This document shows, piece by piece, positions 40,738 to 47,803 of a stretch of DNA of 47,803 nucleotides; position 1 is the first letter of the stretch; the number at the start of each line of letters is the position of its first letter. Under the pieces are notes generated by a model, which did no database searches, was not told the origin of the DNA, and saw only the letters and a program-made list of their open reading frames with translations. The stretch lies in assembly GCA_003168255.1 (NCBI GenBank), contig PMSU01000086.1, positions 1 to 47,803 of the forward strand, given 5' to 3'. The DNA comes from Actinomycetota bacterium. GTDB lineage: Bacteria > Actinomycetota > Actinomycetes > Streptosporangiales > Streptosporangiaceae. The position numbers were made by a program, and so were the translations under genes.

Positions 40738-41991
40738 CTACCCGGAAGACGGACGATCCGGAGGGCTGAGCGATGGGCCGACCGCGCCGTGTCCTTCCAG
40801 GCAGGTCGGGCAGGCCGACGGGACGTGCGCGTGTGCATGATGCCCCGCCGGGGCCGCGCGGTACTTGTGCGCCTGCGCGGTCAGCTGCGGGGTCATCCAC
40901 TCGAGCATGGGCGTGACCAGCGCCCGCCAGGTAAGCATGGTGTGACCGCCGCCCGGGTACAGCACCACCCGCACCTTGGGTTGCCGCGGCAGCAGAAGCT
41001 GCTGAAAGGCCCGCGCCGCGGAGACATCCTGGATGTCTCCGCTCCCCGCGCCGAGCCAGAACTGCGGGATGGCGGCCCAGCTCGGCAGCAGCGGCAGCTC
41101 ATCCATCGGCGTGTTTGCCGCGCGTAGCGCGGCGTCACCGGCGAACGGCTGCACGTACCGTGGCGGTTCGCCGATGAGGATGTCGAGCGGACTGAAGTAC
41201 CCGCTGAGTACCCCGGCGTATCCGAACGCCCGCCGGTACTGGAGGGCCAGGTTGGCGGCGCAGAAGCCGCCTTCCGAATAGCCAGCCGCGCCCCATGCCT
41301 TCCCAGGCGGCTGCACCCTGATGGTCTGGGAGACGAAGTCCGGCACATCCTGCGCCAGGTAGGTCCCATCCCGAGGGCCGTTCGGGAGATTAAGGCACTC
41401 CAGCATGTGCCGCCGGTCACCGTTGGTGTCGGGCATGACGAGTACCGTCGGCTTGGCCAAGCCGTCGCCGATGAGGGTATCGAGGGTGGTGGTGACGCCC
41501 AGAACATTGATCCAGTCCTGCGGCTCGCCGGGAAATCCGGTGTAGAGCTCGATGGCCGGGAACCGGTAATGCGCATACGCCTTCTGGAAATACTGCGGCG
41601 GTAGGTAGACGTATACCGTCCGCCGCAGATGGCTGAGCTTGCCATCGATGGTCAGCTGGACCGTGTATCCCTGCTGTCTCGCCGCGGCATCGTTGACCAG
41701 CCCCCCCAAGATTTTGCTGAACTTTTGACTGGTCAGGTCGGGGATGGTGTGCAGGGGGGGACTCTGATTTGCCGCCTGGTTGGTGAAGTCATCGATCACT
41801 GCCCCCCAGGTCTCGTAGTAGTCGTAGTACTTGTTGACCGCCGCAACCCCGAACAGCATGGCCGGCACGAACGCCAGGCAAGCGGCGAGCACGCGGAAGG
41901 CAACCTGCCTGGCGACCGCCATCCACCAGATGAGCCCGATGAACGCCGCCATGAACAGGAGGAAGAGAGCGGTGCTCTGCGGCTCTAGCAC
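40738..41991 (-). CDS. Membrane-anchored alpha/beta-hydrolase (esterase D-like)
   Basis: GTG at 41991 was chosen because GGGAGGG lies 5 nt upstream; the longer open frame would read through tRNA-Ser. The 417-residue protein begins with two hydrophobic segments (about 6-24 and 28-52, STALFLLFMAAFIGLIWWMA and so on), then an esterase-type hydrolase domain: LYTGFPGEPQDWIN, LVMPDTNGDRR, nucleophile GYSEGGFCA with Ser239, GAGSGDIQDV and YPGGGHTML for the acid and base. It resembles the actinobacterial group of alpha/beta hydrolase-fold esterases related to the mycolyltransferase/esterase D family. The C-terminal tail is His- and Pro-rich. Probably faces the outside. Substrate unknown. Confidence 0.87.
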   Translation of the reverse strand: MLEPQSTALFLLFMAAFIGLIWWMAVARQVAFRVLAACLAFVPAMLFGVAAVNKYYDYYETWGAVIDDFTNQAANQSPPLHTIPDLTSQKFSKILGGLVNDAAARQQGYTVQLTIDGKLSHLRRTVYVYLPPQYFQKAYAHYRFPAIELYTGFPGEPQDWINVLGVTTTLDTLIGDGLAKPTVLVMPDTNGDRRHMLECLNLPNGPRDGTYLAQDVPDFVSQTIRVQPPGKAWGAAGYSEGGFCAANLALQYRRAFGYAGVLSGYFSPLDILIGEPPRYVQPFAGDAALRAANTPMDELPLLPSWAAIPQFWLGAGSGDIQDVSAARAFQQLLLPRQPKVRVVLYPGGGHTMLTWRALVTPMLEWMTPQLTAQAHKYRAAPAGHHAHAHVPSACPTCLEGHGAVGPSLSPPDRPSSG

Positions 41992-42074
41992 TCTGCCCTC
42001 CCGGCCCGGGTTGGGATCAGCGCCCGCGGCGTCGAAAGCCTGAGTGCGGCCGCACTGGAACCTGGCCCTCGCGC

Positions 42075-42164
42075 TGGCGGTGGAGGTGGGATTTGAACCC
42101 ACGGAGGGGTTGCCCCCTCACACGCTTTCGAGGCGTGCGCCCTCGGCCACTAGGCGACTCCACC
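42075..42164 (-). tRNA. tRNA-Ser(CGA), CCA encoded
   Basis: On the minus strand GGTGGAG (42164-42158) pairs with CTCCACC (42085-42079), followed by discriminator G and CCA. The anticodon arm CACGC-CTCGAAA-GCGTG places CGA at 42130-42128, reading UCG. The long variable arm GAGGGGGCAACCCCTC and T arm GTGGG-TTCAAAT-CCCAC are well formed. It is a second serine tRNA in the window, on the opposite strand to the one at 16.7 kb. Confidence 0.97.
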
Positions 42165-42246
42165 GCGGGTGAGCATACCCGCACTCGGCGAGTGAGATGG
42201 CATCTAAGCAGGAGCGGCCATGCTGCGGCCGTGGCAGTGCGGCCGG

Positions 42247-42783
42247 TTAGTGTCCCGCTGCCCTGCGCGCGGCGAAGAAGTCTCGCAGCATGGAGCCGCA
42301 TTCGCCACCGAGGACACCCCCGATGACCTCAGGCGTATGACCGAGCCGTCGGTCACGAAGCACATCCCAGAGCGACCCGGCCGCCCCGCCCTTCGGATCC
42401 GCCGCGCCGTACACCAGCCGGGCCAGCCGGGCCAGCACCACGGCGCCGGCGCACATGGTGCACGGCTCGAGCGTCACGACGATCGTGCAGCCGTCCAGGC
42501 GCCGGCTGCCGACAGCCTGGGCCGCCTGCCGGATCGCCTCCATCTCTGCGTGTGCGGTCGGATCGCCCGTTGCCTCACGGCGGTTGTGCGCCGCGCCGAC
42601 CGGCTTGCCCGAGGCATCCAGCACCACGGCTCCTACCGGCACGTCGGCGCCGTCTCCGCCCGCCGCGGTTGCCGCCGCCGCCTCGGCAAGCGCAAGCCTC
42701 ATCGCGGGCTCGAAGGCCGCGGCATACCCCGAGCCGTCCTGCTGGGCGGGCGCGGCATGCCCCGAGCCTTCCTGGGCAGGCAT
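42247..42783 (-). CDS. tadA: tRNA-specific adenosine deaminase TadA
   Basis: It converts A34 to inosine in the anticodon of tRNA-Arg(ACG). The 178-residue protein has the zinc-deaminase motifs HAE (His78, Glu80) and PCTMC (Cys108, Cys111), VPVGAVVLD near the active-site loop, and SLWDVLRDRRLGHTPEV at the C-terminal end, as in other actinobacterial TadA. ATG at 42783 is the open-frame start; the first 28 residues contain an imperfect internal duplication (GSGHAAPAQ, GSGYAAAF) and Met29 could be the real start, since the family usually begins at MRLAL. It lies 11 bp after the gene for its associated protein. Confidence 0.93.
   Translation of the reverse strand: MPAQEGSGHAAPAQQDGSGYAAAFEPAMRLALAEAAAATAAGGDGADVPVGAVVLDASGKPVGAAHNRREATGDPTAHAEMEAIRQAAQAVGSRRLDGCTIVVTLEPCTMCAGAVVLARLARLVYGAADPKGGAAGSLWDVLRDRRLGHTPEVIGGVLGGECGSMLRDFFAARRAAGH
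42719..42781 (-). repeat. Imperfect tandem duplication at the 5' end of tadA
   Basis: Positions 42719-42751 and 42752-42781 are copies of about 30 bp with three substitutions and one 3-bp gap, so the frame is kept. They encode EGSGHAAPAQ-like and QDGSGYAA-like segments before the conserved start of the enzyme domain. It is likely a recent slippage duplication that lengthened the N terminus. Confidence 0.65.
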
Positions 42784-42794
42784 GGCCGACGGCC

Positions 42795-43286
42795 TTACGG
42801 GCCGAGAGCGACGTCGAGCGCGCGCTCTACCGCGTGGCCGAAGCCAAGGCGGCCGGCCAGGCTGGCGATTACCTCGTCGGGAAACAGGTCGAGGTCACCC
42901 GAAAGCGCACCCAGTTCCATTTCATCCACGCCGAGGTCGGCGAAGATGGATAGGTCGCCAACCGGGAGCACCTGATCAAGTTCTTCGTCGTCTGGCAGCG
43001 GAATCCCGAGGTTTTCGAGTACCTGGCGGGCCAGCGACCAGTCGACAGCGGCCGTCAGGTCGGAAAGAAAGATCGAAACCTGCGTCCCGAGCACGCGAAG
43101 TGCGACGAAGAAATCGTCACCGACCGCGGCCAGGCCGATCGTTCCGCCGACGCTCGGCTGCTGTTTCAGCGCGTGGATCAAGCCGTTCAGGTCCTCGGTC
43201 AGAGCCACCGGGAGTACCTCCGCCTCCCACGTGTCCTCCTCCCGGTAGACGATGACGGCGAAGTCAGTCGCGCTCGAGTCCGTCAT
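42795..43286 (-). CDS. tRNA adenosine deaminase-associated protein (TIGR03941-like)
   Basis: A conserved actinobacterial acidic protein of about 163 residues that is regularly encoded upstream of tadA. It contains FAVIVYREEDTWEAEVLPV, GGTIGLAAVGDDFFVALRV and a Leu/Asp-rich C-terminal half (GIPLPDDEELDQVLPVGD). There are no membrane segments. ATG at 43286 was chosen over GTG at 43292. Spacing to tadA is 11 bp, so they form an operon; the role is unknown, and association with TadA is the family name rather than a shown activity. Confidence 0.85.
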   Translation of the reverse strand: MTDSSATDFAVIVYREEDTWEAEVLPVALTEDLNGLIHALKQQPSVGGTIGLAAVGDDFFVALRVLGTQVSIFLSDLTAAVDWSLARQVLENLGIPLPDDEELDQVLPVGDLSIFADLGVDEMELGALSGDLDLFPDEVIASLAGRLGFGHAVERALDVALGP

Positions 43287-43623
43287 CGTCACCCCACCGA
43301 GTGGCAGTCATCACGGAATCGTGTCAGATCGGCGCCGCGCCCGTACTGTGATCGCACTCGCCTGTCCCAGGGAATCGCCCGAAACTGACTGTTAGGACCC
43401 ACTGTGCTACGGGTACGAACACCCAGGAGGTCCGCCGCCGAGACGGCGACACGGCGACACGGAGGCAGCAAGCGGCAGTTTTGTCGCTATCGTGTCTCTT
43501 TAGGGATGGTGGCCCGCCGGCCTGAAATTCACCCTCAGCAACGAGTAGCCGGGAAATGACTGTGGGCTAAGCTAAGTTAACCGGTCGACGTGATCGCATG
43601 GATGTCCGTGGAGGCGAAGGGTC
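43287..43623. other. Divergent intergenic region, TadA operon / small membrane protein
   Basis: There are 337 bp without a gene and with promoters in both directions expected. A run GACGGCGACACGGCGACACGG near 43440-43460 contains three near-copies of an 8-bp word. CTAAGCTAAGTTAAC at 43567-43581 is the most AT-rich part and sits 45-55 bp before the small-protein start, a plausible -10 region; no matching -35 was recognised. Confidence 0.4.
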
Positions 43624-43779
43624 ATGAAGAAGCTCATCACGTGGCTGGTCGTCATCTTCGTGGTGTTCTACCTGGTAACCCAGCCCACCAGCGCGGGTCA
43701 CCTGATCACCAGCGCTTTCAATGGCCTGCACGACGTCGGCAGTTCGCTCGTTCGCTTCGTGAACTCGTTGTCCCTGTAG
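43624..43779 (+). CDS. Small membrane protein, 51 residues
   Basis: ATG at 43624 has GGAGG about 9 nt upstream. The protein MKKLITWLVVIFVVFYLVTQ begins with one hydrophobic helix (residues about 3-18), then PTSAGHLI and a mostly amphipathic C-terminal half ending SLVRFVNSLSL. It is followed after 7 bp by the PH-domain protein gene, and the same small protein plus PH-domain pair is common in actinobacteria. No function is known; it may be a partner of the PH-domain protein. It is below the length limit of many gene finders, so it is easy to miss. Confidence 0.75.
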   Translation: MKKLITWLVVIFVVFYLVTQPTSAGHLITSAFNGLHDVGSSLVRFVNSLSL

Positions 43780-43786
43780 GGGACGC

Positions 43787-44317
43787 ATGCGGCTGATAAC
43801 CCCCGGCGACACGGCGCCGACCGCGGTCAACAAGTATCTGCTGCCCCATGAACAACAGGTCATCACGGTGCGCAAGCACCCGGCAGTACTGATCCGCCCT
43901 ATCACCTACGTCGTCGTCGGACTTATCGTCGCCGGAGTGCTCACCGAGGTCATCGGCAGGCGTAGTGGTATCGCCCTCCTCGTCATCTGGGCGGCCTGGC
44001 TGGTGCTTCTCGGCTACCTCATCGGGAAAGCCGTCGACTGGTCGGTGAACTACTTCGTGGTCACCTCGCAGCGGATGCTGCTGACGAGCGGGTTCGTCAC
44101 GCGCAAGGTCGCGATGATGCCTCTGGTCAAGGTGACCGACATGAGCTTCCAGCGGAACTTCCAGGGCCGCCTGCTTGGCTACGGCACATTCATCCTGGAA
44201 TCCGCCGGCCAGGAACAGGCGCTGCGAGTCGTCGATCATCTGCCCTACCCGGAGCAGCTCTATCTCGAGGTCTGCGGGCTGATCTTCCCGGCCAGAGCCG
44301 ATACGACCGACGACTGA
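43787..44317 (+). CDS. PH-domain membrane protein (bPH_2/YdbS-like)
   Basis: A 176-residue protein with two membrane helices (about 38-52 and 61-80; LIRPITYVVVGLIVAGVL and GIALLVIWAAWLVLLGYLIG), followed by a bacterial PH domain of the DUF304 type (about 85-165, with TSQRMLLTSGFVTRKVAMMPL and FILESAGQEQALRVVDHLPYPEQLY). ATG at 43787 follows GGGGAC. Such proteins sit in the cytoplasmic membrane with the PH fold on the inside; function is unknown, though relatives are linked to membrane stress and secretion. It forms an operon with the small membrane protein. Confidence 0.9.
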   Translation: MRLITPGDTAPTAVNKYLLPHEQQVITVRKHPAVLIRPITYVVVGLIVAGVLTEVIGRRSGIALLVIWAAWLVLLGYLIGKAVDWSVNYFVVTSQRMLLTSGFVTRKVAMMPLVKVTDMSFQRNFQGRLLGYGTFILESAGQEQALRVVDHLPYPEQLYLEVCGLIFPARADTTDD

Positions 44318-44321
44318 GCAC

Positions 44322-44348
44322 CGCGGTCTGACCTGCTGGCTGACCGCG
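44322..44348. terminator. Possible bidirectional terminator between PH-domain and HpnB-like genes
   Basis: CGCGGTC (44322-44328) and GACCGCG (44342-44348) form a perfect 7-bp stem with a 13-nt loop, 5 bp after the PH-domain gene stop and within the convergent gap. No T run follows. A hairpin in this place could serve both converging genes. Confidence 0.35.
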
Positions 44349-44463
44349 CTCACGGTACCGATCAACTTGGCCGGCCTTCCCGCGCTTGTGCTGCCGGTGC
44401 CCGTTCGGAAAAATCTTCCTGCGTCGCTTCAGCTCGTCGGCCCCAGCGGTGGCGAGGAACTCC

Positions 44464-45693
44464 TCATCTCCGTAGGCCGGATCGTCGAGGCAGCGGTGGC
44501 CGCTGGCTGACCCGGCCCTTCCACTCTCCGCCCCGGCCGGCGTAATGCCGCCGGGCCGAATCGACGGTCATCACGGCATACAGGGCGGCGATCAGCGGGA
44601 GGCCGGGCGCTCGGCGGACCGAGAGACGGTACAGCCGCAGCATGGGCATGAAGCTGATGGCCATCAGGGCCCAGCCGGCCAGGCCAGCCCCGCCGCACCA
44701 GGCAGCGGCGGCACCGCCGCCGAGAGCAAGGCCCGCGGCTCCGGCCAGCGCGGCGGCCGGCGGTAGCGCGTAGAGCCAGAGCAGTCCCGCGATCGTCCCG
44801 GCCAGCAGGACGGGCGAGTGGCGCAGCTGGGTGTAGGCGCTGCGGGCGACCATGTGCCACAGGCTGGCCAGTCCTGGATAGGGCCGAACGCTCGTGACGT
44901 CGGCGGTCAGCCCCAGCCAGCAGCGTCCGCCCGGCCGGCCGCTCTTGACCTGGCGGCCGAGCGCCACGTCATCTATCCGGGCGCCGCGGATGCCCGCCAG
45001 TCCGCCCGAGGCGTCCAGGGCACTGCGGCGGACCAGCATGCAGCCGCCGGCGGCTGCCGCGGTGCGCCCGCCCGGCCGGTTCACCCGCCGGAACGGGTAC
45101 AACTGGGCGAAGAAGTAGACGAAGGCCGGAACTATCGCGCGCTCCCAGAACGTTTCGGCGCGCAACAGGGCCATCTGGGAGACCAGATCCCTGTCATCGC
45201 CCGCCGCGGCGGTCACCAGCGCCGTCAGCGTTCCCGGCTGGTAGGCGATGTCGGCGTCGGTGAACAGCACGTATTGCGCGTCGCTTGCCTCCGCCGCGCC
45301 TTGGGCCATCGCCCATACCTTCCCGACCCAGCCGTTGGGGGGCGGGCTGCCCGAGATGACCCGCAGCTTGCGCCGCGTCCCTTGCTCGTGGCCGAGGCGT
45401 TCGGCGACGGCGGCCGTGCCATCCGAGCTGCCGTCGTCGACGAGGATCACCTCGAAGTCACCTGGGTAGTCCTGGCCCAGCAACGTCGGCAGCGTGACCG
45501 GCAGCATCGTTGCCTCGTCGCGAGCCGGCACTACCGCGCTGACCGCTGGCCAGGCCGCAGGGGGCGCGGTCACCCGGGGTAGGCGCTGGCCGGTGAGCCA
45601 GTACCCGCCGTGGCCCGCCAGCAGGTACAGCCACGCCATCGACGCCAGCACGCTCGCTATAGCCAGGACCAGCACCTGAGCAGCCTCGCACAT
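44464..45693 (-). CDS. HpnB-like family 2 glycosyltransferase
   Basis: A 409-residue membrane glycosyltransferase with one N-terminal hydrophobic segment (about 6-26), a GT2 catalytic domain (VVPARDEATML at 54-64, VDDGSSDG at 85-92, TDADIAYQPG at 145-154, GARIDDVALGRQVK) and three to four C-terminal helices from about residue 300. It resembles hopene-associated HpnB proteins, whose exact substrate is not firmly established. No squalene-hopene cyclase or other hopanoid gene is in the window, so the role is uncertain. ATG at 45693 was used; the ribosome site is weak. The C-terminal tail is rich in Arg and Pro. Confidence 0.85.
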   Translation of the reverse strand: MCEAAQVLVLAIASVLASMAWLYLLAGHGGYWLTGQRLPRVTAPPAAWPAVSAVVPARDEATMLPVTLPTLLGQDYPGDFEVILVDDGSSDGTAAVAERLGHEQGTRRKLRVISGSPPPNGWVGKVWAMAQGAAEASDAQYVLFTDADIAYQPGTLTALVTAAAGDDRDLVSQMALLRAETFWERAIVPAFVYFFAQLYPFRRVNRPGGRTAAAAGGCMLVRRSALDASGGLAGIRGARIDDVALGRQVKSGRPGGRCWLGLTADVTSVRPYPGLASLWHMVARSAYTQLRHSPVLLAGTIAGLLWLYALPPAAALAGAAGLALGGGAAAAWCGGAGLAGWALMAISFMPMLRLYRLSVRRAPGLPLIAALYAVMTVDSARRHYAGRGGEWKGRVSQRPPLPRRSGLRR

Positions 45694-45768
45694 CTTTGCG
45701 TCCGTCTTGGGCTCGGCCTCAGCTCGAGCGGCTATCTATTCACCGCCAGCCGATACGGATGCAGCGAG

Positions 45769-46479
45769 TCACGACTCGAGCGAGGCGGGCTGCGTCATCG
45801 TGAACCGTGCTTCCACGCTGGCCTCCACGACCTGCGTCTCAGGCTCGAGGTCGATCACGGCCGGAGCTTCGTCCGGCCCGCCGCCAACCCCCGCGACTCG
45901 CGCTGCGGCAAACCTCAGCCTGCCGCGGCCGCCGCCCCCGCCGCCCCCGCCGCCCGTGCCAGTGTCGGCAAGCTCGACCAGGCCAGTCAGCCTGCCGCCG
46001 ACCGCCTCGGCGTATTCGGCCGCCCGGGTAACAGCGGCGCGGGCCGCGGTGACGCGAGCCTCGCGATACGCAGGCGAATCGGCCCTTAGCTGCCACCACG
46101 GCCCGTCTATGACGCACAACTCCATGTCCGAAATCCGGCCGACCAGCTCGCCGACAACCGCGAAATCGGTCACCGTCAGTCGGCTGCGAACCGTGCCCCG
46201 ATACCAGCGGACCTTCTCCTCCCGTCCCCGCCGAAGCTCGGGATACACCGACACGCCGCTGGTCTCGATCTTCTCGATGGCCTGTCCGAACGACTTGACC
46301 AGGACCCCGAACTCCTCGTTGCGACGCGACAGGTTCCCCAGCGCCTCACGGCGATCCCTGGCCCGGGCGTTGACGCTGACCGCGAATACGACGATCTCAG
46401 GGTCGGCCTCGACCGTGGCCTCGCCGCGCACGCTGACGGTGGCTGCGGCAGCGTCCGGCGCGTCCGTTGAATTGGTCAT
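45769..46479 (-). CDS. SIMPL-domain (DUF541) protein
   Basis: A 236-residue protein of the SIMPL family with the characteristic start VSVRGEATVEADPEIVVF, followed by RDRREALGNLSRRNEE and GVSVYPELRRG. ATG at 46479 gives no signal peptide, unlike many family members; an upstream in-frame ATG at 46521 adds 14 basic residues but no signal either. Residues about 185-194 are a Gly run (GTGGGGGGGGGRGR) that splits the domain. The family is thought to occur in the periplasm or membrane, so this copy may be cytoplasmic. Function unknown. Confidence 0.85.
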   Translation of the reverse strand: MTNSTDAPDAAAATVSVRGEATVEADPEIVVFAVSVNARARDRREALGNLSRRNEEFGVLVKSFGQAIEKIETSGVSVYPELRRGREEKVRWYRGTVRSRLTVTDFAVVGELVGRISDMELCVIDGPWWQLRADSPAYREARVTAARAAVTRAAEYAEAVGGRLTGLVELADTGTGGGGGGGGGRGRLRFAAARVAGVGGGPDEAPAVIDLEPETQVVEASVEARFTMTQPASLES

Positions 46480-46701
46480 GAGATCTTTTCTACCCCCGTT
46501 TCGGCCAGCGGCAAGCCCCAAACCGATTCATCCGAACGGCGCTGCCCGGACCCGCGGGCAGTTGCCGGACAAATTCCCGCAGAGAACATCTGCCGCGGTG
46601 AACCCCACGGTGATGCATTCCGTACTGAGAGGAGGCGACGTTGCCCCCCGCCCGGTCACGCTGCGCCGCTGAACCATAGCCCTACGGAGGGAGCAAGGAT
46701 A

Positions 46702-47803
46702 GTGCGAATAAAACGGATCACCCTGGCAGCGGTGGCCACGACCGCAGGTGCCGTGCTTACCGCGGGACTCGCGATCGCGCCCGCGGTGGCGAACACGCCA
46801 GGATCGTTTATCGGACGGTTCCACTCGAACAGCACGATCGGGTCCACGGTGCCGGCCAACGGCGACGTCAACCCGTACGGCGTAGCGGTGGTCAGCCACA
46901 GCCAGGGCAAGCTGCAAAGCGGTGACGTCCTGGTCAGCAACTTCAACAGCGTTAAGAACGTGCAGGGGACGGGGACCACGATCGTCGAGGTCGCCCCGAA
47001 CGGCGCGGTCACCCAGTTCGCCCGCATCACCGCCTCGCATCTGCCAGGGGCTTGCCCCGGCGGCATCGGGCTTACCACCGCGCTGAACGTGCTGAGCGGC
47101 GGATGGGTGATCGTGGGCAGCCTGCCCACCTCGCATAACGGTACGGTCTTCACCGGCTCGGGCTGCCTGCTGGTGCTGAACAGCGAAGGCACCGTCGTGG
47201 AGACCTTCTCCGGGCACGGCATCAACGGGCCCTGGGACATGGCAGCGGTTCAGTTCGGCCCGTTCGACGAACTGTTCGTCACCAACGTGCTGAACGGCAC
47301 GGCGGCGGCGGCCGGGAAAGTCGTGCACCGCGGCACGGTGCTGCGACTGGTGCTCGCCAACTTCGGTGATGGCCCGCCCCGGCTCATCAACGTGACGAAG
47401 ATCGGCTCGGGCTTCCCCCAGCGGACCGACCCTGCTGCCCTCGTGCTGGGACCAACCGGCCTCGGGCTCGGCGAGGACGGCACACTCTACGTCGCTGACA
47501 CCCTGGCCAACAGGATTGCCGCGATCCCTGACGCGGTACTGCGGCCGGACAGCGCCGGACGCGGCCTGACACTGACCTCGGGCGGTGCGCTCAATGCCCC
47601 GCTGGGCCTGTTCATCGCGCCAGGCGGTGACGTGCTCACGGTTAACGGTGACAACGGGAAGATCGTGGAGACCGCGCCTTCCGGTGGCCAGGTCGCCACG
47701 CGTCAGCTCGACTCCTCCGGTAGTCCGCCGGGCTCGGGTGCCCTGTTCGGCTTGGCCGTAGCTCCGAACGCGGCCGGCGTTTACTACGTGGACGACGCGA
47801 CCA
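46702..47803 (+). CDS. Secreted NHL/beta-propeller-type protein, 3' end cut
   Basis: GTG at 46702 follows GGAGG and AAGGAT. The frame stays open to the right edge of the window, giving at least 367 residues, and the protein is incomplete. It starts with a signal peptide (VRIKRITLAAVATTAGAVL and on, cleavage expected around AVAN). Repeated units such as PYGVAVVSHSQGKLQSGDVL, GPWDMAAVQFG, GPTGLGLGEDGTLYVADTLAN and APLGLFIAPGGDVLTVNGDN have the look of NHL/SMP-30-type blades of a beta-propeller. Family members bind ligands or act as lactonases; nothing here shows an active site. It is transcribed away from the SIMPL gene. Confidence 0.85.
   Translation, partial: MRIKRITLAAVATTAGAVLTAGLAIAPAVANTPGSFIGRFHSNSTIGSTVPANGDVNPYGVAVVSHSQGKLQSGDVLVSNFNSVKNVQGTGTTIVEVAPNGAVTQFARITASHLPGACPGGIGLTTALNVLSGGWVIVGSLPTSHNGTVFTGSGCLLVLNSEGTVVETFSGHGINGPWDMAAVQFGPFDELFVTNVLNGTAAAAGKVVHRGTVLRLVLANFGDGPPRLINVTKIGSGFPQRTDPAALVLGPTGLGLGEDGTLYVADTLANRIAAIPDAVLRPDSAGRGLTLTSGGALNAPLGLFIAPGGDVLTVNGDNGKIVETAPSGGQVATRQLDSSGSPPGSGALFGLAVAPNAAGVYYVDDAT

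Noticed and set aside
1..47803. CRISPR array, insertion sequence or prophage
   Set aside because: I saw no regularly spaced repeats, no transposase or integrase motifs, no terminal inverted repeats of an IS element and no phage structural genes.

Overview
The window is chromosomal DNA of a high-GC actinobacterium. The evidence is the strongly GC-biased third codon positions, the frequent GTG starts, the gene order dnaX - ybaB - recR - DUF5063 - lysC - asd, the short 4.5S-type SRP RNA just upstream of dnaX, and the tRNA adenosine deaminase with its actinobacterial partner protein. I cannot fix the genus; the gene set would fit Streptomycetales, Streptosporangiales or Frankiales relatives.

Layout. 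(1) 1-7041: the 5' part of a membrane glycosyltransferase, then a leftward housekeeping block (SRP RNA, dnaX, ybaB, recR, DUF5063, lysC, asd) covering DNA replication and repair and the entry to the aspartate amino-acid pathway. (2) 7240-9220: a small accessory patch with a VapBC toxin-antitoxin pair, a secreted orphan protein and a poorly supported ORF, with a near-perfect 34-bp direct repeat on either side of the orphan gene. (3) 9189-16658: a lipid-degradation locus holding a whole beta-oxidation turn (acyl-CoA ligase, acyl-CoA dehydrogenase, MaoC hydratase, SDR dehydrogenase, SCP-x-type thiolase), an SRPBCC protein and an AraC-type regulator with a repetitive Asp-rich tail. (4) 16725-16812: tRNA-Ser(GGA).

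(5) 16839-37442: about 20 kb of surface-glycan genes, the most interesting part of the window. It encodes a secreted GH12 glucanase, a polysaccharide deacetylase fused to a glycosyltransferase, an FkbM methyltransferase, a phosphatidylserine-decarboxylase-like enzyme, a GT4 glycosyltransferase, an ATP-grasp ligase coupled to a flavin oxidoreductase, and a WbpD/WbpB/WbpE-like trio expected to make a 2,3-diacetamido-2,3-dideoxy-uronic acid nucleotide sugar. It also encodes an initiating phosphoglycosyltransferase, a single 1072-residue protein that joins a Wzx/MurJ-like flippase to a Wzy/ligase-like membrane domain, a Wzz/BY-kinase protein whose ATP site is degenerate, and a double-methyltransferase protein. 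My reading is an undescribed Wzx/Wzy-type exopolysaccharide or glycolipid system. An amino-sugar acid would be built on a lipid carrier, flipped and polymerised by one fused protein, and decorated by methyl groups, deacetylation and perhaps an ethanolamine-type or amino-acid group. The product is inference.

(6) 37800-47803: ordinary chromosome again, with an NmrA-like reductase, an S9 peptidase, a membrane-anchored esterase, tRNA-Ser(CGA), tadA and its partner, a small membrane protein with a PH-domain protein, an HpnB-like glycosyltransferase, a SIMPL protein, and the start of a secreted NHL-type protein cut by the window end.
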